Shown here: one piece after another, positions 53,747 to 62,823 of the stretch
Layout of the letters: every line of letters starts with the position of its first letter
Numbering within the stretch: the first letter of the stretch is position 1
Source: Novosphingobium decolorationis
Lineage (GTDB): Bacteria; Pseudomonadota; Alphaproteobacteria; Sphingomonadales; Sphingomonadaceae
Reading direction: 5' to 3'
Assembly (NCBI RefSeq): GCF_018417475.1
Contig: NZ_CP054856.1
Coordinates: 2,263,001-2,327,000, forward strand
Length of the DNA stretch: 64,000 nucleotides
Position numbers and translations under genes: made by a program
Notes under the pieces: generated by a model
Databases searched by the model: none
What the model was told of the DNA's origin: nothing
Seen by the model: only the letters and a program-made list of their open reading frames with translations

Positions 53747-54792
53747 AGTATCCGTGATGATCAAGTCTGAGATTGCGCCCAGCATCTATCGGCTTTGAGC
53801 AGAGCGTTTGCGGTCACGACGAGCTTTCGCATGACGGCGGTGATGGCGATTTTGGCGGGCTTTCCTGCGGTGACGAGTTGTTGGTACTTTGCCTTGAGGT
53901 CAGGGTTGTATCGGGCGGCGACGAGGGCCGGCATATAGAGGGCCTGCCTCACGTTAGCACGTCCGCCGCGGATGAAGCTTTTGCCTTTCCATTGTCCGGA
54001 TTGCCGCGCAATCGGTGCAAGGCCGGCAAGGGACGCGGCCTGCTTGTTCTCAAGGCTGCCGAGTTCGGGCATGGTGGCGATGAGCTGGTTGGCGGTCAGC
54101 GTTCCCACACCCGCGATGCTGGTCAGTATCTGGTGTCGACGAGCGAGTACGGCATCGGCGGCGATCAGGTTGGAGATCTCAGCATCGAGGGCCGCGATAT
54201 GTCGATCAATCTGTTCGAGCCGCTGGCGACACTGGCGCTTGAGAAAGGCGATGGTGAGATTTTTCTCACGATTTTTGAGCGCGGTGCGATCACGAACCAG
54301 GCCATCTCGGGCATTGATGAGTTCCGCCATTTGGGTCTGCTGTGGGCTTCGAGCGGGTCTGACCACTGGCTGCAAGGTTGCGGCCATACGAGCCAGCAGG
54401 ATGGCGTCAATGCGATCAGTCTTGGCCAGCGTGCCAGTCGCCTGGGCGAAGCGCCGGGCCCGTTCAGGGTTGAGCTTCACACAGGGCCAGTTGGTCAGCG
54501 CCGCCTCCAGTGCGCGATGATAGGTGCCGGTTGCCTCGTAGGCGATCCGTTCGATCGGCCATTGTCGCAGCCAGGCGATCAGCGCCTTGTGCCCCTTGGC
54601 GGTATTGGCAAACTGGCGCTCGGCGCCGACGGGGTAGGCATGGCAATCGAGGCTCGCTTTGGAGATGTCGATGCCGATCGTCTGTGGTAGATTGTCGCTC
54701 ATCTTTTCCGCTGTCCCATGCTTGTCATCCGGGTCCAAAACCCCGGTATCCGTTCGGGCCTGATGGAAAAGAAAGGGGCGATCCTACTCTAA
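53743..54792 (-). mobile_element. IS110-family element, third type; limits approximate
   Basis: A transposase of a different IS110 branch is flanked by TTAGAGTA (53743-53750) and TACTCTAA (54785-54792), an inverted pair that may mark the ends. No subterminal repeats like those of copies 1 and 2 are seen. The element separates hspQ from the c-di-GMP gene and lies outside the metal island. Limits are uncertain by tens of bases. Confidence 0.5.
53761..54702 (-). CDS. IS110-family transposase, third type
   Basis: A 313-residue DEDD recombinase. TIGIDISKASLDCHAY (Asp), IAYEATGTYHRAL (Glu) and AKTDRIDAILLARMA (Asp pair) form the RuvC-like site. The C-terminal SIAGVGTLTANQLIATMPELG and GGRANVRQALYMPAL complete it. 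The ATG at 54702 is chosen because the domain begins there. In IS110-group members of this kind the guide RNA is expected upstream of the gene (54703 and beyond). Confidence 0.93.
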   Translation of the reverse strand: MSDNLPQTIGIDISKASLDCHAYPVGAERQFANTAKGHKALIAWLRQWPIERIAYEATGTYHRALEAALTNWPCVKLNPERARRFAQATGTLAKTDRIDAILLARMAATLQPVVRPARSPQQTQMAELINARDGLVRDRTALKNREKNLTIAFLKRQCRQRLEQIDRHIAALDAEISNLIAADAVLARRHQILTSIAGVGTLTANQLIATMPELGSLENKQAASLAGLAPIARQSGQWKGKSFIRGGRANVRQALYMPALVAARYNPDLKAKYQQLVTAGKPAKIAITAVMRKLVVTANALLKADRCWAQSQT

Positions 54793-54837
54793 CCCGGTCC
54801 CTTAACGACCGGCGGTTTCGCGATCCGTCCCCTTCCG

Positions 54838-54867
54838 CCCGGACCGGGGTGGCCACCCCGGTCCGGG
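54838..54867 (+). repeat. Perfect 30-bp palindrome
   Basis: Arms CCCGGACCGGGGTGG and CCACCCCGGTCCGGG meet with no loop. It lies between the IS110 element and the c-di-GMP gene with no T-run beside it. It could be a bidirectional terminator, a protein-binding site or an IS-associated structure. Confidence 0.6.
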
Positions 54868-54908
54868 CAATCCAGCATGGCCCAAACGGACGGCGATGTC
54901 ATAAGACA

Positions 54909-54944
54909 AGCGGTTTCCGATCCGATTACATCGGATCAACCGCT
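54909..54944 (-). repeat. Bulged hairpin downstream of the GGDEF/EAL gene
   Basis: Arms AGCGGTT plus GATCCGAT pair with ATCGGATC plus AACCGCT around a TAC loop, with a 3-nt bulge. Similar hairpins are common in intergenic DNA of alphaproteobacteria. Confidence 0.45.
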
Positions 54945-54962
54945 CTAGATCATTGGCTTGAC

Positions 54963-55006
54963 GCATTTTCTGAACCAGCAGATGATTCCATCTGATTGGA
55001 AAATGC
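54963..55006 (-). terminator. Hairpin terminator candidate for the GGDEF/EAL gene
   Basis: Outer arms GCATTTTC (54963-54970) and GAAAATGC (54999-55006) enclose an inner CAGATG/CATCTG pair. It starts 37 nt after the stop of the minus-strand gene at 55043. Confidence 0.45.
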
Positions 55007-55042
55007 TCCAAGCGCGGCGGTTTGCGGCGCTATTCGGCGATC

Positions 55043-57310
55043 TCAGATCGCCCAGCCGTCGCTTCCGGCCCATTGCAGCGCCGGGCCCTGCCCCGCTCGG
55101 CTTTCCGCCAGGAGCGCGGACAGGTTTTCCGCACAGACCGGATGAGACAGCAGGAAGCCCTGCAACTCGTGGCATCCCAGGTCGCGCAGGAACGCCAGTT
55201 GCATCGGGGTTTCCACGCCTTCGGCTGTTACGGCCATGCCGTGCACCCGGGCCACGCTGACGATGGCCTCCACCAGCCCTGCCCCCTGCGGCGTCGATAT
55301 CGCCGCGACGAAGGACTTGTCGACCTTGATGCGGTCGACCGCCATGTCGCGGATGTGGCTGAGCGAGGAATAGCCCGTCCCGAAATCGTCGAGCGCGCAG
55401 GCCACCTCCAGCTCGCGCAGCGCCGCGATCGTGCGGCGCACGTCGCGCGAGGAGGCCATGAGCGCGGTCTCGGTCATCTCCAGTTCGAGACGCTGCGGAG
55501 CGACCCCGCTCTCCTCGAGCAGGTCCCGGACACGGGTCACGAAATCGGTACACCGCATCTGCGAGGGCGAGATGTTGACGCTGACCCGCACGTCGGGCCA
55601 GGCCCGCGCGTCCTCGAGCGCGCGGCGCAGGACGAAGTTGCCCAGCGCCTCGATCAGCCCCGATTCCTCGGCCTGCGGGATGAAGGTGCCCGGGCCGATG
55701 AAACCGCGCTCAGGGTGCTCCCAGCGCAACAACGCCTCGACCGCCCGAATGGCACCGGTCCGCGCGCAGTACATGGGCTGATAATGGACGTGCAACTGCG
55801 CCGGGTCTTCGTGCACGGCGTGGCGCAGCGCCTGCACCAGCTCTTCGCGCGCACGGATTTTCGCATCCATTGCCGGGGTGAAGAACAGGTAACGCCCGCG
55901 CCCCTCGGCCTTGGCCGTCGTGAGCGCGATGTCGACCCGTCGGGTCAGCTCGGTCCGCTCACGGCTGTCATCGGGAGCGAGGGCAACGCCAATGCTGCCG
56001 CCGATATAGGCGCGTGCGCCGAACAGGTCGAAGGGCCGGGCCAGTTGCTCGATAATGCGCGCGCAGATCCCCTCGACCGCCGCGCGGTCCTCGGGCTCGC
56101 AGATGGCAATGGCAAACTCGTCCCCCGCCATGCGCGCGACCATGTCGTAGTCACGCACTTCGGCGCGCAGGCGCGCGGCCACCTGGCGGATCAGTTCGTC
56201 GCCCGCCGGATGGCCCAGCGTGTCGTTGATCAGCTTGAAGCGATCGAGGTCAATGCACAGCAGCGCCAGGTGGCCCGCCCCCTCCGGGCCCTGCTCGCAG
56301 CGCTCGAGCGCCTCATCGAGCCAGGCCTCGAACATCATGCGGTTGGCCAGTCCCGTCAACGGATCGTGGAGCGCCTGATAGTGCGCTTCGCTGCGGCTCT
56401 CGGCCAGGTCACGAGTCCGCCGGGTCAGGCGGCTGGCGAGGAAAAAGACCACCGAGGCGACGACCAGCACCAACAGCATCGAGACGGGGCCGAGCGCGGA
56501 GACGACCTGCTGGCCCGGCGCGAAGGCCCGCCAGACAAGATAGCCCATGACCTGGCTGGAGCGATCACGCAGCGGCGCGGAGGTCTCACCCGGTCCGGTG
56601 CGTGGACCGGACTGGTAGCGCATATCGGCCAACCCGTAGTGCTGCGCCAAACGCTCGAAGAAAGACCCGTCGAGATAGGCGACCCCCACCACCATCGGCA
56701 CCGCGCCCACGCGCTCGCCATCGGACGCCTGGCCGGCCAGGACCGGCTTTACCGAGAGGATCGCGGGGCGGCCGCGCAGGAAACGCAGATCCGCCACCAC
56801 CGGCGTGCGCGTGCTCGAACCGTCGTTCTGGGTGCGGTTGCGGATGGTGGCCGCGCGCATCTGTTCGGCCAGCGGAGCGGCGTATTGCTCGATCCCGATG
56901 TAGCTGTGCGCTGCGACCCGTGCGTTGCCCCGAATCGCGTAGAGCGGCGCGCCTTCCGGCGACAGGAGATAGGTCTCGGCGAGGCCCGCGTAGTCGGTGA
57001 ACCAGCGCTCGGCGAAGACATCGAGCCATTCGAGATCCGGATCGCCGCCGGACAACTGGCCCAGCAGCGCGCGGGAGGACGCGCCGACCTCGAGCCCATG
57101 GCTCATCTGCTCGACACTTTGCGCCACCACGGTCTTCGCGGTCGCCTGGTCCCGCTCGCGGGCGATCCGATCGACCTGGCTGCCAGACCACTGGAGCAGC
57201 GCGACCAGCAGCGTGCCCAGAACCATGATGGCGAGAGCCAGCGACAAGGCAAAGGCCGAACCGCGTCGGTCCGAACCGCCCCCGGGGGGATGGGCACGCC
57301 GTTCCTTCAC
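55043..57310 (-). CDS. Membrane sensor with GGDEF and EAL domains (c-di-GMP turnover)
   Basis: A 755-residue inner-membrane enzyme. It has a helix at about 20-40, a periplasmic CHASE4-like sensor (45-275), a second helix (about 278-297), then GGDEF (310-475) and EAL (485-740). The GGDEF signature is AGDEF (MAGDEFAIA), so cyclase activity may be reduced or lost. The EAL domain is complete, with EALLRW, LEMTETAL, DDFGTGYSSL, KVDKSFV and AEGVETP, so it should break down c-di-GMP. The signal sensed is unknown. Confidence 0.93.
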   Translation of the reverse strand: MKERRAHPPGGGSDRRGSAFALSLALAIMVLGTLLVALLQWSGSQVDRIARERDQATAKTVVAQSVEQMSHGLEVGASSRALLGQLSGGDPDLEWLDVFAERWFTDYAGLAETYLLSPEGAPLYAIRGNARVAAHSYIGIEQYAAPLAEQMRAATIRNRTQNDGSSTRTPVVADLRFLRGRPAILSVKPVLAGQASDGERVGAVPMVVGVAYLDGSFFERLAQHYGLADMRYQSGPRTGPGETSAPLRDRSSQVMGYLVWRAFAPGQQVVSALGPVSMLLVLVVASVVFFLASRLTRRTRDLAESRSEAHYQALHDPLTGLANRMMFEAWLDEALERCEQGPEGAGHLALLCIDLDRFKLINDTLGHPAGDELIRQVAARLRAEVRDYDMVARMAGDEFAIAICEPEDRAAVEGICARIIEQLARPFDLFGARAYIGGSIGVALAPDDSRERTELTRRVDIALTTAKAEGRGRYLFFTPAMDAKIRAREELVQALRHAVHEDPAQLHVHYQPMYCARTGAIRAVEALLRWEHPERGFIGPGTFIPQAEESGLIEALGNFVLRRALEDARAWPDVRVSVNISPSQMRCTDFVTRVRDLLEESGVAPQRLELEMTETALMASSRDVRRTIAALRELEVACALDDFGTGYSSLSHIRDMAVDRIKVDKSFVAAISTPQGAGLVEAIVSVARVHGMAVTAEGVETPMQLAFLRDLGCHELQGFLLSHPVCAENLSALLAESRAGQGPALQWAGSDGWAI

Positions 57311-57417
57311 GGGCGCCAGACTGCCCCCGCAAGGGATGCGATTTGGTTAATATCCCAAGCCACCTTCTGCCTTCCCCAACAAATTCCCGTGTGTGGCAGA
57401 TACGGCATGCGCGAGAA

Positions 57418-58296
57418 CTATCCCTTGAGCTTCCAGCCCGAGCGCAGGATCATGTAGACCACGACGGCCAGCACGGCATCGACAAGCGTCATGCCCAGCG
57501 CGCTGTGCAGCACGTCCATGTTGGTATCACCGATGTCGCTTTCGCCCAGGAATCCGAAGCGGAAGCCCGAGATCACGTAGAAGAAGGGATTGATGCGGCT
57601 GATGACCTGGAATGCAGGCGCCAGGTTGTCGATGACGTAGAACGTACCTGAAAGCAGCGAGAGAGGGGCAATGACAAAGTTTGTCACCGCCGCGTTATGA
57701 TCGAACTTTTCCGCCCAGATCGAGGACAGGAGGCCCAGCAGCGCCAGGAACACCGCCCCGATGAGGCCGAACCACACGACCGCCCAGGGATGCGCCATCG
57801 AGAGGTCGACCCCGGGCCAGAGCAGCATTGCGATCGACAGCGCCAGGCCCACCATCACCGCACGGGTGACCGCAGCCCCGACCATCGCGGCCATGAGTTC
57901 GGCTTCGCTCAGGGGCGGCATGAGGTAGTCGATGATCGTGCCCTGGATCTTGCCGGCCAGGAACGAGAAGCTGGAATTGGCGAACGAGTTCTGCATCATG
58001 CCCATCACGATCAGGCCCGGCGCCACGAAGGTCGCGAAGTTCACGCCCAGCACCATGCGGTCCCCGCGGCCCATCGCCAGCGAGAAGATCACCAGGAACA
58101 GAAGCGTGGTCACCGCAGGCGCCCAGATCGTCTGCGTCTGGACCTTGAAGAAGCGGCGCACCTCCTTCATATAGAGGGTTCCGAGCCCGACCCAGTTCAC
58201 CGTGTGGATGATGGGCTCGCCCTTGGCCGGGAAATGGCGGGGCTCAACGGGCCTCTCGGCACTGTGGAGTTCGGTCGAATTCGTTTGATCGTCCAT
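57418..58296 (-). CDS. ABC-2 type transporter permease
   Basis: A 292-residue membrane protein with a soluble head (residues 1-45) and six helices. The ABC-2 region contains FVAPGLIVMGMMQNSFANSS and FKVQTQTIWAPAVTTLLFLV. The start at 58296 is chosen because the frame upstream reads through a region without a site. Its ATPase partner is not in the window, although it may lie elsewhere. The substrate is unknown; drugs, polysaccharides or lipids are usual. Confidence 0.88.
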   Translation of the reverse strand: MDDQTNSTELHSAERPVEPRHFPAKGEPIIHTVNWVGLGTLYMKEVRRFFKVQTQTIWAPAVTTLLFLVIFSLAMGRGDRMVLGVNFATFVAPGLIVMGMMQNSFANSSFSFLAGKIQGTIIDYLMPPLSEAELMAAMVGAAVTRAVMVGLALSIAMLLWPGVDLSMAHPWAVVWFGLIGAVFLALLGLLSSIWAEKFDHNAAVTNFVIAPLSLLSGTFYVIDNLAPAFQVISRINPFFYVISGFRFGFLGESDIGDTNMDVLHSALGMTLVDAVLAVVVYMILRSGWKLKG

Positions 58297-58393
58297 GCCC
58301 CGGCGACTATCGGCTGACGTTTGGCATGGCAAGCGCCACCTTTTGAATTTCGGACAACCCGCGCGCGGTTGTCCTGTGAGGAACGGAACAGGA

Positions 58394-59101
58394 ATGAGCT
58401 GGACGGACGAGCGCATCGAGAAGCTGACCAAGATGTGGGAAGGCGGGGCCACCGCCAGTCAGATCGCGGAAGAACTCGGGGGCGTCAGCCGCAACGCGGT
58501 CATCGGCAAGGCCCACCGCCTGGGCCTGAAGGCGCGTCCTTCCCCGGTGAAGGCCAACGAGAAGCCCGCCCGCGCGCCCGCGCCCAAGAAGGCGAAACCG
58601 GCAAGCGAGGCACCGCCCGCGCCAGCAGCCCCGGCCGCGCCCAGCGAAGCGCGTCCCGCGCCCGCGGCTCCGGCCCGCGCGCCGGCCGCAGCGCGTCCGC
58701 AGGCCCCTGCCCCCGCGCCCGAGCCAGAAACCGAAGAGGCGTCCGACACGCCCGCTTCGGACAAGCCGCGAATCGTCTCGGTCGGCCCCGGCGGCTTCCT
58801 GCGCCAGGGCCCCGGCGATCAGCAGCCGCCGATCCCGCCGGCACCGCCGCGCCGCCTCGTGCCCGCCAAGCCGAGCCCCGAGATCGCCGACAAGACCAGC
58901 CTGCTCGACCTCAACGACCGCATCTGCCGCTGGCCGATGGGGCACCCGGGTGAGCCGGACTTCCACTTCTGCGGCGACAAGGTCAATCCGGGCTTCCCGT
59001 ACTGCGTCGAGCATTGCGGCCGGGCCTACCAGGCACAGCTGCCGCGCGGTTCGCGCCGTCCCCCGCCGCCGCTGCCCTTCGGCGGTCCGCGCGTGCGCTG
59101 A
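58394..59101 (+). CDS. gcrA: GcrA-family cell-cycle regulator
   Basis: A 235-residue regulator found in alphaproteobacteria. The N-terminal SANT-like DNA-binding domain (WTDERIEKLTKMWEGGATAS, then GVSRNAVIGKAHRLGL) recognises methylated GANTC-type promoters in Caulobacter. A long Ala/Pro-rich linker (60-150) follows, and the C-terminal sigma-binding domain has CRWPMGHPGEPDFHFCG and YCVEHCGRAYQ cysteines. The ATG at 58394 follows GGAACAGG. It is strong evidence for the taxonomic class. Confidence 0.95.
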   Translation: MSWTDERIEKLTKMWEGGATASQIAEELGGVSRNAVIGKAHRLGLKARPSPVKANEKPARAPAPKKAKPASEAPPAPAAPAAPSEARPAPAAPARAPAAARPQAPAPAPEPETEEASDTPASDKPRIVSVGPGGFLRQGPGDQQPPIPPAPPRRLVPAKPSPEIADKTSLLDLNDRICRWPMGHPGEPDFHFCGDKVNPGFPYCVEHCGRAYQAQLPRGSRRPPPPLPFGGPRVR

Positions 59102-59212
59102 GGCACCCGCCCGCCACTTTTGAAAAATTCCGGATCCCGGCCCGCTGCTCCCGAGCATCGGGCCGGGATGCGAAACCCAGCCAGCGAGATCACTGCCACC
59201 GGGAGTTCGACC

Positions 59213-59965
59213 ATGGGCCGCCTGACCTTCTGCGCTAGCCTTGCCGCCGCATTGGCTCTCGTGCCTGCGGGCCTTGCCGCCCAGGAAACCGCTCCTGCGC
59301 CCGGCGCGATGACGCCTGCGGTAGAAGCCCCGGCCGAGCCCGCACCCGAACCGGCCGAATACGCCTACGTCGCGCTCAAGACCGCCAAGGGCACGATCAC
59401 GCTCGCGCTCGACACCACCCATGCGCCCAAGACCTCGGCGAACTTTCTCAAGTACGTCGATGCGAAGAACCTCGATGGCGCGCTGTTCTACCGCGCCATG
59501 CACCTGCCCTACGGGGAAGGTGAGGACCAGGGCCTGCTCCAGGGCGGCGTGCGCAACGCCGCAAAGCTCTTCGCCCCCGTCGCGCACGAGAGCACCAACG
59601 AGACCGGCATCAAGCACACCACCGGGACGATCTCGATGGCCCGCTTCGCGCCCGGCACGGCCACGGCCGACTTCATGATCATGCTTTCGGACATGCCTGC
59701 CCTCGACGCCGAGGACGGCAACACCGGCGAAGATCCGGGCGCAGGCTTCGCCGCATTCGGCCACGTTGCTGCGGGTATGGACGTGGTCAAGGCGATCTGG
59801 TCGCAGCCACGTTCGGCCACCAAGGGCGAAGGCGTCATGAAGGGCGACATCCTGGAGAACGAGGTCCCCATCCTGAGCGCCCGGCGCACCTCCGCGCCGC
59901 CCAAGGCGCCCGAGACGCCCCAATCTCCGGCCACCGAAGCGGAATCGCCCACTCCGACCAGCTGA
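59213..59965 (+). CDS. Secreted cyclophilin-type peptidyl-prolyl isomerase
   Basis: A 250-residue exported isomerase. A signal peptide ends near GLAAQ (residue 23). An Ala/Pro/Glu linker leads to a cyclophilin domain (about 45-225) with APKTSANFLKYVDAKNLDG, LLQGGVRN and TGTISMARFAPGTATADF. The classical active-site residues FFR are varied (FYRAM), so activity is likely but may differ. A Pro-rich tail ends the protein. The ATG at 59213 is the first that gives a signal peptide. Confidence 0.9.
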   Translation: MGRLTFCASLAAALALVPAGLAAQETAPAPGAMTPAVEAPAEPAPEPAEYAYVALKTAKGTITLALDTTHAPKTSANFLKYVDAKNLDGALFYRAMHLPYGEGEDQGLLQGGVRNAAKLFAPVAHESTNETGIKHTTGTISMARFAPGTATADFMIMLSDMPALDAEDGNTGEDPGAGFAAFGHVAAGMDVVKAIWSQPRSATKGEGVMKGDILENEVPILSARRTSAPPKAPETPQSPATEAESPTPTS

Positions 59966-60117
59966 CGGGGAACAGCGCCACCAACGCAGGGGAAATCCCT
60001 GCGCCCGCGCGCAACCGAGGCGAAACCGTGCCCGGCTAGTCTGCCCTCTCCCCGGAAGCGAGCCCGCAAAGGCCCGCCGATGGACTGGAGCAACGCAGCT
60101 ATCGGTCAGCCTCGCCC

Positions 60118-61323
60118 ATGAACGCGCACGATCCCGGCACCTCCCGAAGCCCCGGCTGGGCCCGCTGGCTTGGCCTGGGACCTGCGCGCGAGGACGAACC
60201 TCCTCCCCCGCCCCCGCCGACCACGGACACACTGCCGGGGCCTGCGGAAAGCCCTGCCGACAAGCGCCGGCGCCATGTGCTGGAGGACATCACCCGCTTT
60301 CTCATGGGGCACGGATTGCCGGTCAGCCCCCACACGCTCACCATCGCGCACGATGTCGTGACCGGCGCCAACCCCGCGCTGGTGCGCCTGGTCGGAGAAC
60401 ATGTCGCGAGCGGCGCGCCGCTCACCGTCGAATGGCTTGAAGAGACGGTGCGCTGCGACGAGGAGGAAAGCGGTGCACGCCAGATCCACGCCCTTGTCCG
60501 CAAGCTTGAGGGCGCCATTGCCAAGTTCGGGTGTACCGCCACCGCTGCGCGCTCTGCCACCACCAGCTACAACGAGACCCTTGCCGAGCAGGTCGACGCC
60601 CTGGGCGGCATCGCGCCGTGCCAGGAGGCCAGCAGCGCGATCGCGGCGCTGACCTCTGTCGCGCGTGAGATGCTGCGCCGTACCCGCGACATGGAGCGCG
60701 AGATCTCCCGCTCCGAGCGCGAGACAGAAGCACTCCAGCGCAGCCTCGAAGATGCCCGCCGCGAAGCCGAGATCGACCACCTCACCGGCCTTCCCAACCG
60801 CCGCGCCTTCGAGGCCGTGTTCGAGGACGAACTGGCCCAGGCCAAGGACAAGAACGAGCCCCTGTGCGTTGCCTTCTGTGACATCGACCGCTTCAAGCGC
60901 GTCAACGACACCCACGGCCACGAGGCCGGGGACCGCGTGCTGCGCACCGTCGCGCAGGCTCTGGCCGAACTGTCCAACGACAAGTGCCATGTCGCACGTC
61001 ATGGCGGCGAGGAATTCGTGGTGCTTCTGCGTGGATCGAACCTGGCCACGGCCTGTACGATCCTCGACGAGACGCGCGCGTCGATCGCCGCGCGCCGTCT
61101 CGTCAACCGCGCCACCAACACCCCTTTCGGACGGATCAGCTTCTCGGCCGGGGTCGCCGACGTCCACGCCTACCCCAACCGCAAGAGCGCCCTGCGCGCA
61201 GCCGACGAGGCGCTGTTCCGCGCCAAGCTGGCCGGACGCAACCGGGTCATCGCGGCAGGCCATGACGACTGGAACGGCTTTCGCGTCATTCCGCCCGATC
61301 CCGCCTCCGGGACCGCGGCCTAG
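60118..61323 (+). CDS. Diguanylate cyclase (GGDEF)
   Basis: A 401-residue cytoplasmic protein. The N-terminal part has a Pro-rich stretch (27-35) and a coiled segment (180-220). The GGDEF domain begins DHLTGLPNRRAFEAVF and the signature is HGGEEFVVLL, so it should make c-di-GMP. An RxxD inhibitory site is not visible before the signature, hence product inhibition may be weak. Stop overlaps the end of the convergent protease gene by four bases. Confidence 0.92.
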   Translation: MNAHDPGTSRSPGWARWLGLGPAREDEPPPPPPPTTDTLPGPAESPADKRRRHVLEDITRFLMGHGLPVSPHTLTIAHDVVTGANPALVRLVGEHVASGAPLTVEWLEETVRCDEEESGARQIHALVRKLEGAIAKFGCTATAARSATTSYNETLAEQVDALGGIAPCQEASSAIAALTSVAREMLRRTRDMEREISRSERETEALQRSLEDARREAEIDHLTGLPNRRAFEAVFEDELAQAKDKNEPLCVAFCDIDRFKRVNDTHGHEAGDRVLRTVAQALAELSNDKCHVARHGGEEFVVLLRGSNLATACTILDETRASIAARRLVNRATNTPFGRISFSAGVADVHAYPNRKSALRAADEALFRAKLAGRNRVIAAGHDDWNGFRVIPPDPASGTAA

Positions 61324-62012
61324 CCGCTCAGCCCCGCCACCGCCTGCGCCAGGGCGAAGAACTGCTCCATCACCCACAGGAAGGGCGGGACAACCACCCG
61401 CTCGACGATGTTCCAGTCGGGAAAGACATAGGGCACGCCGAGCAGGATCAGGAACATGAGCCCCAGGCTGAAGGGCCGCGCCCGGGCATAGACGCGCGCG
61501 GCGGGCGGGGGCAGCAGGCCCTCGACGATGTGCGAGCCATCGAAGGGCGGCACAGGCAGCAGGTTGAAAAGCGCCAGAAAGACGTTGAACTGGATGAACA
61601 GCGTCAGGCTGAGCGCGGCGAACTCGCTCACACCGCCACCCTCTTCGGGCAGGAAACGGGCGAGGAGGCCGAACAGCACCGCCGAAAGCGCGGCCAGCAC
61701 CAGGTTGCTCCCCGGGCCTGCCGCGGCCACCAGCATCATGTCGCGGCGCGGATGGTTCAGGCGGCGCTTGTTCACCGGAACCGGCCGCGCCCACCCGAAG
61801 ACCGGCGCGTGGACCAGCGCCAGGAAGCCCGGCACCAGCAGGGTCCCCACCGGATCGACATGGCGCAGCGGGTTCAGCGTCAGGCGCCCGGCCGCGTGCG
61901 CCGTGGGATCGCCGAGCAGGCGCGCCACGGCGCCGTGCGAGACTTCGTGAAAGACGATGGCGAGGATCAGTGGCAGAGGGATCGCCGCCATCTGCAAAGC
62001 TGTAAGTTCCAT
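61320..62012 (-). CDS. Site-2 protease family membrane metallopeptidase (M50)
   Basis: A 230-residue membrane protease with about five helices. The zinc site is IVFHEVSHGAVARLLGD (HExxH in the first helix), and the third ligand is in FNLLPVPPFDGSHIVEG. It resembles small YwhC-like M50 proteins that cut membrane-bound substrates. The target is unknown. It starts with MELTALQMAAIPL and lies convergent to the diguanylate cyclase. Confidence 0.92.
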   Translation of the reverse strand: MELTALQMAAIPLPLILAIVFHEVSHGAVARLLGDPTAHAAGRLTLNPLRHVDPVGTLLVPGFLALVHAPVFGWARPVPVNKRRLNHPRRDMMLVAAAGPGSNLVLAALSAVLFGLLARFLPEEGGGVSEFAALSLTLFIQFNVFLALFNLLPVPPFDGSHIVEGLLPPPAARVYARARPFSLGLMFLILLGVPYVFPDWNIVERVVVPPFLWVMEQFFALAQAVAGLSG

Positions 62013-62076
62013 GGTCCCGTCCCTTAGCCTGGCCCCTATGGCCGGGTGCTGAACGCCCGCCCGAAAGCCCGCGCGA

Positions 62077-62667
62077 TCAGTGGCCCAGCGCCTCGCTGAA
62101 ATGCTTGCGGCACAAGGCCACGTAGCGCTCGTTGCCGCCGATCTCGGTCTGCGCGCCTTCGCTCACTGCGCCGCCGGTGGCATCGACCCGCAGGTTCATC
62201 GAGGCCTTGCGCCCGCAGTGGCATACCCCCTTGAGCTCCACCAGCGTGTCCGCGATGCCCAGCAGCACCGCCGAGCCCGGAAAGAGCGCGCCCTGGAAGT
62301 CGGTGCGCAGGCCGTAGCACAGCACCGGGATATTGGCCTTGTCGGCCAGATGCGCGCATTGCCAGACCTGCCCTGCTGTCAGGAACTGCGCTTCGTCGAT
62401 GAGGATGCAGGACAGCGGCTCGGCCGCGTGCGCGGCGCTCACCCGCGCATAGAGGTCCGTCTCGGGCGCAAAGCGGTGCGCGCTGGCATGAAGTCCGATC
62501 CGGCTCTCGATCGCGTAGGCATCGTCGAGCCCACCCGAGCGGCTGTCGAGCGCGGCGGTCCACAGCATGGTGCGCATGCCGCGTTCGTTGTAGTTGAAGT
62601 TCGCCTGGAGCAGGGTCGCCGACTTCCCGGCGTTCATGCTGGCGTAGTAAAAGTAGAGCTTGGCCAT
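62077..62667 (-). CDS. tdk: Thymidine kinase
   Basis: A 196-residue type II thymidine kinase of the salvage pathway, phosphorylating thymidine to dTMP. The P-loop is YASMNAGKSATLLQ, the metal-binding Asp is in CILIDEAQFLT, and GVCHCGRKASMNLRVDA has the zinc cysteines of the lasso domain. Length is normal for the family. Confidence 0.95.
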   Translation of the reverse strand: MAKLYFYYASMNAGKSATLLQANFNYNERGMRTMLWTAALDSRSGGLDDAYAIESRIGLHASAHRFAPETDLYARVSAAHAAEPLSCILIDEAQFLTAGQVWQCAHLADKANIPVLCYGLRTDFQGALFPGSAVLLGIADTLVELKGVCHCGRKASMNLRVDATGGAVSEGAQTEIGGNERYVALCRKHFSEALGH

Positions 62668-62823
62668 CGCTGCTGGGGATAACAGGGCTCGCGCCGCTGT
62701 CTACGGGCTTGCTCTGCGTTCTCCCCGGCAGGAAGGATCAACGCCAAGTTGCACCGGGCGCGCGCGTCCGCAAGGCGGCCTGCGCGGCCGTCGACAGAGC
62801 ACAGCACGGCAGTGGAGCACGCC

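Noticed and set aside
55022..57457. Long plus-strand open frame opposite the GGDEF/EAL gene
   Set aside because: It is antisense to a gene with clear c-di-GMP motifs, has no recognisable domain, and such frames arise from high GC.
58307..60232. Long minus-strand open frame opposite gcrA and the cyclophilin gene
   Set aside because: Both plus-strand genes are well supported; the frame is Gly/Arg-rich and typical of GC-rich shadow frames.
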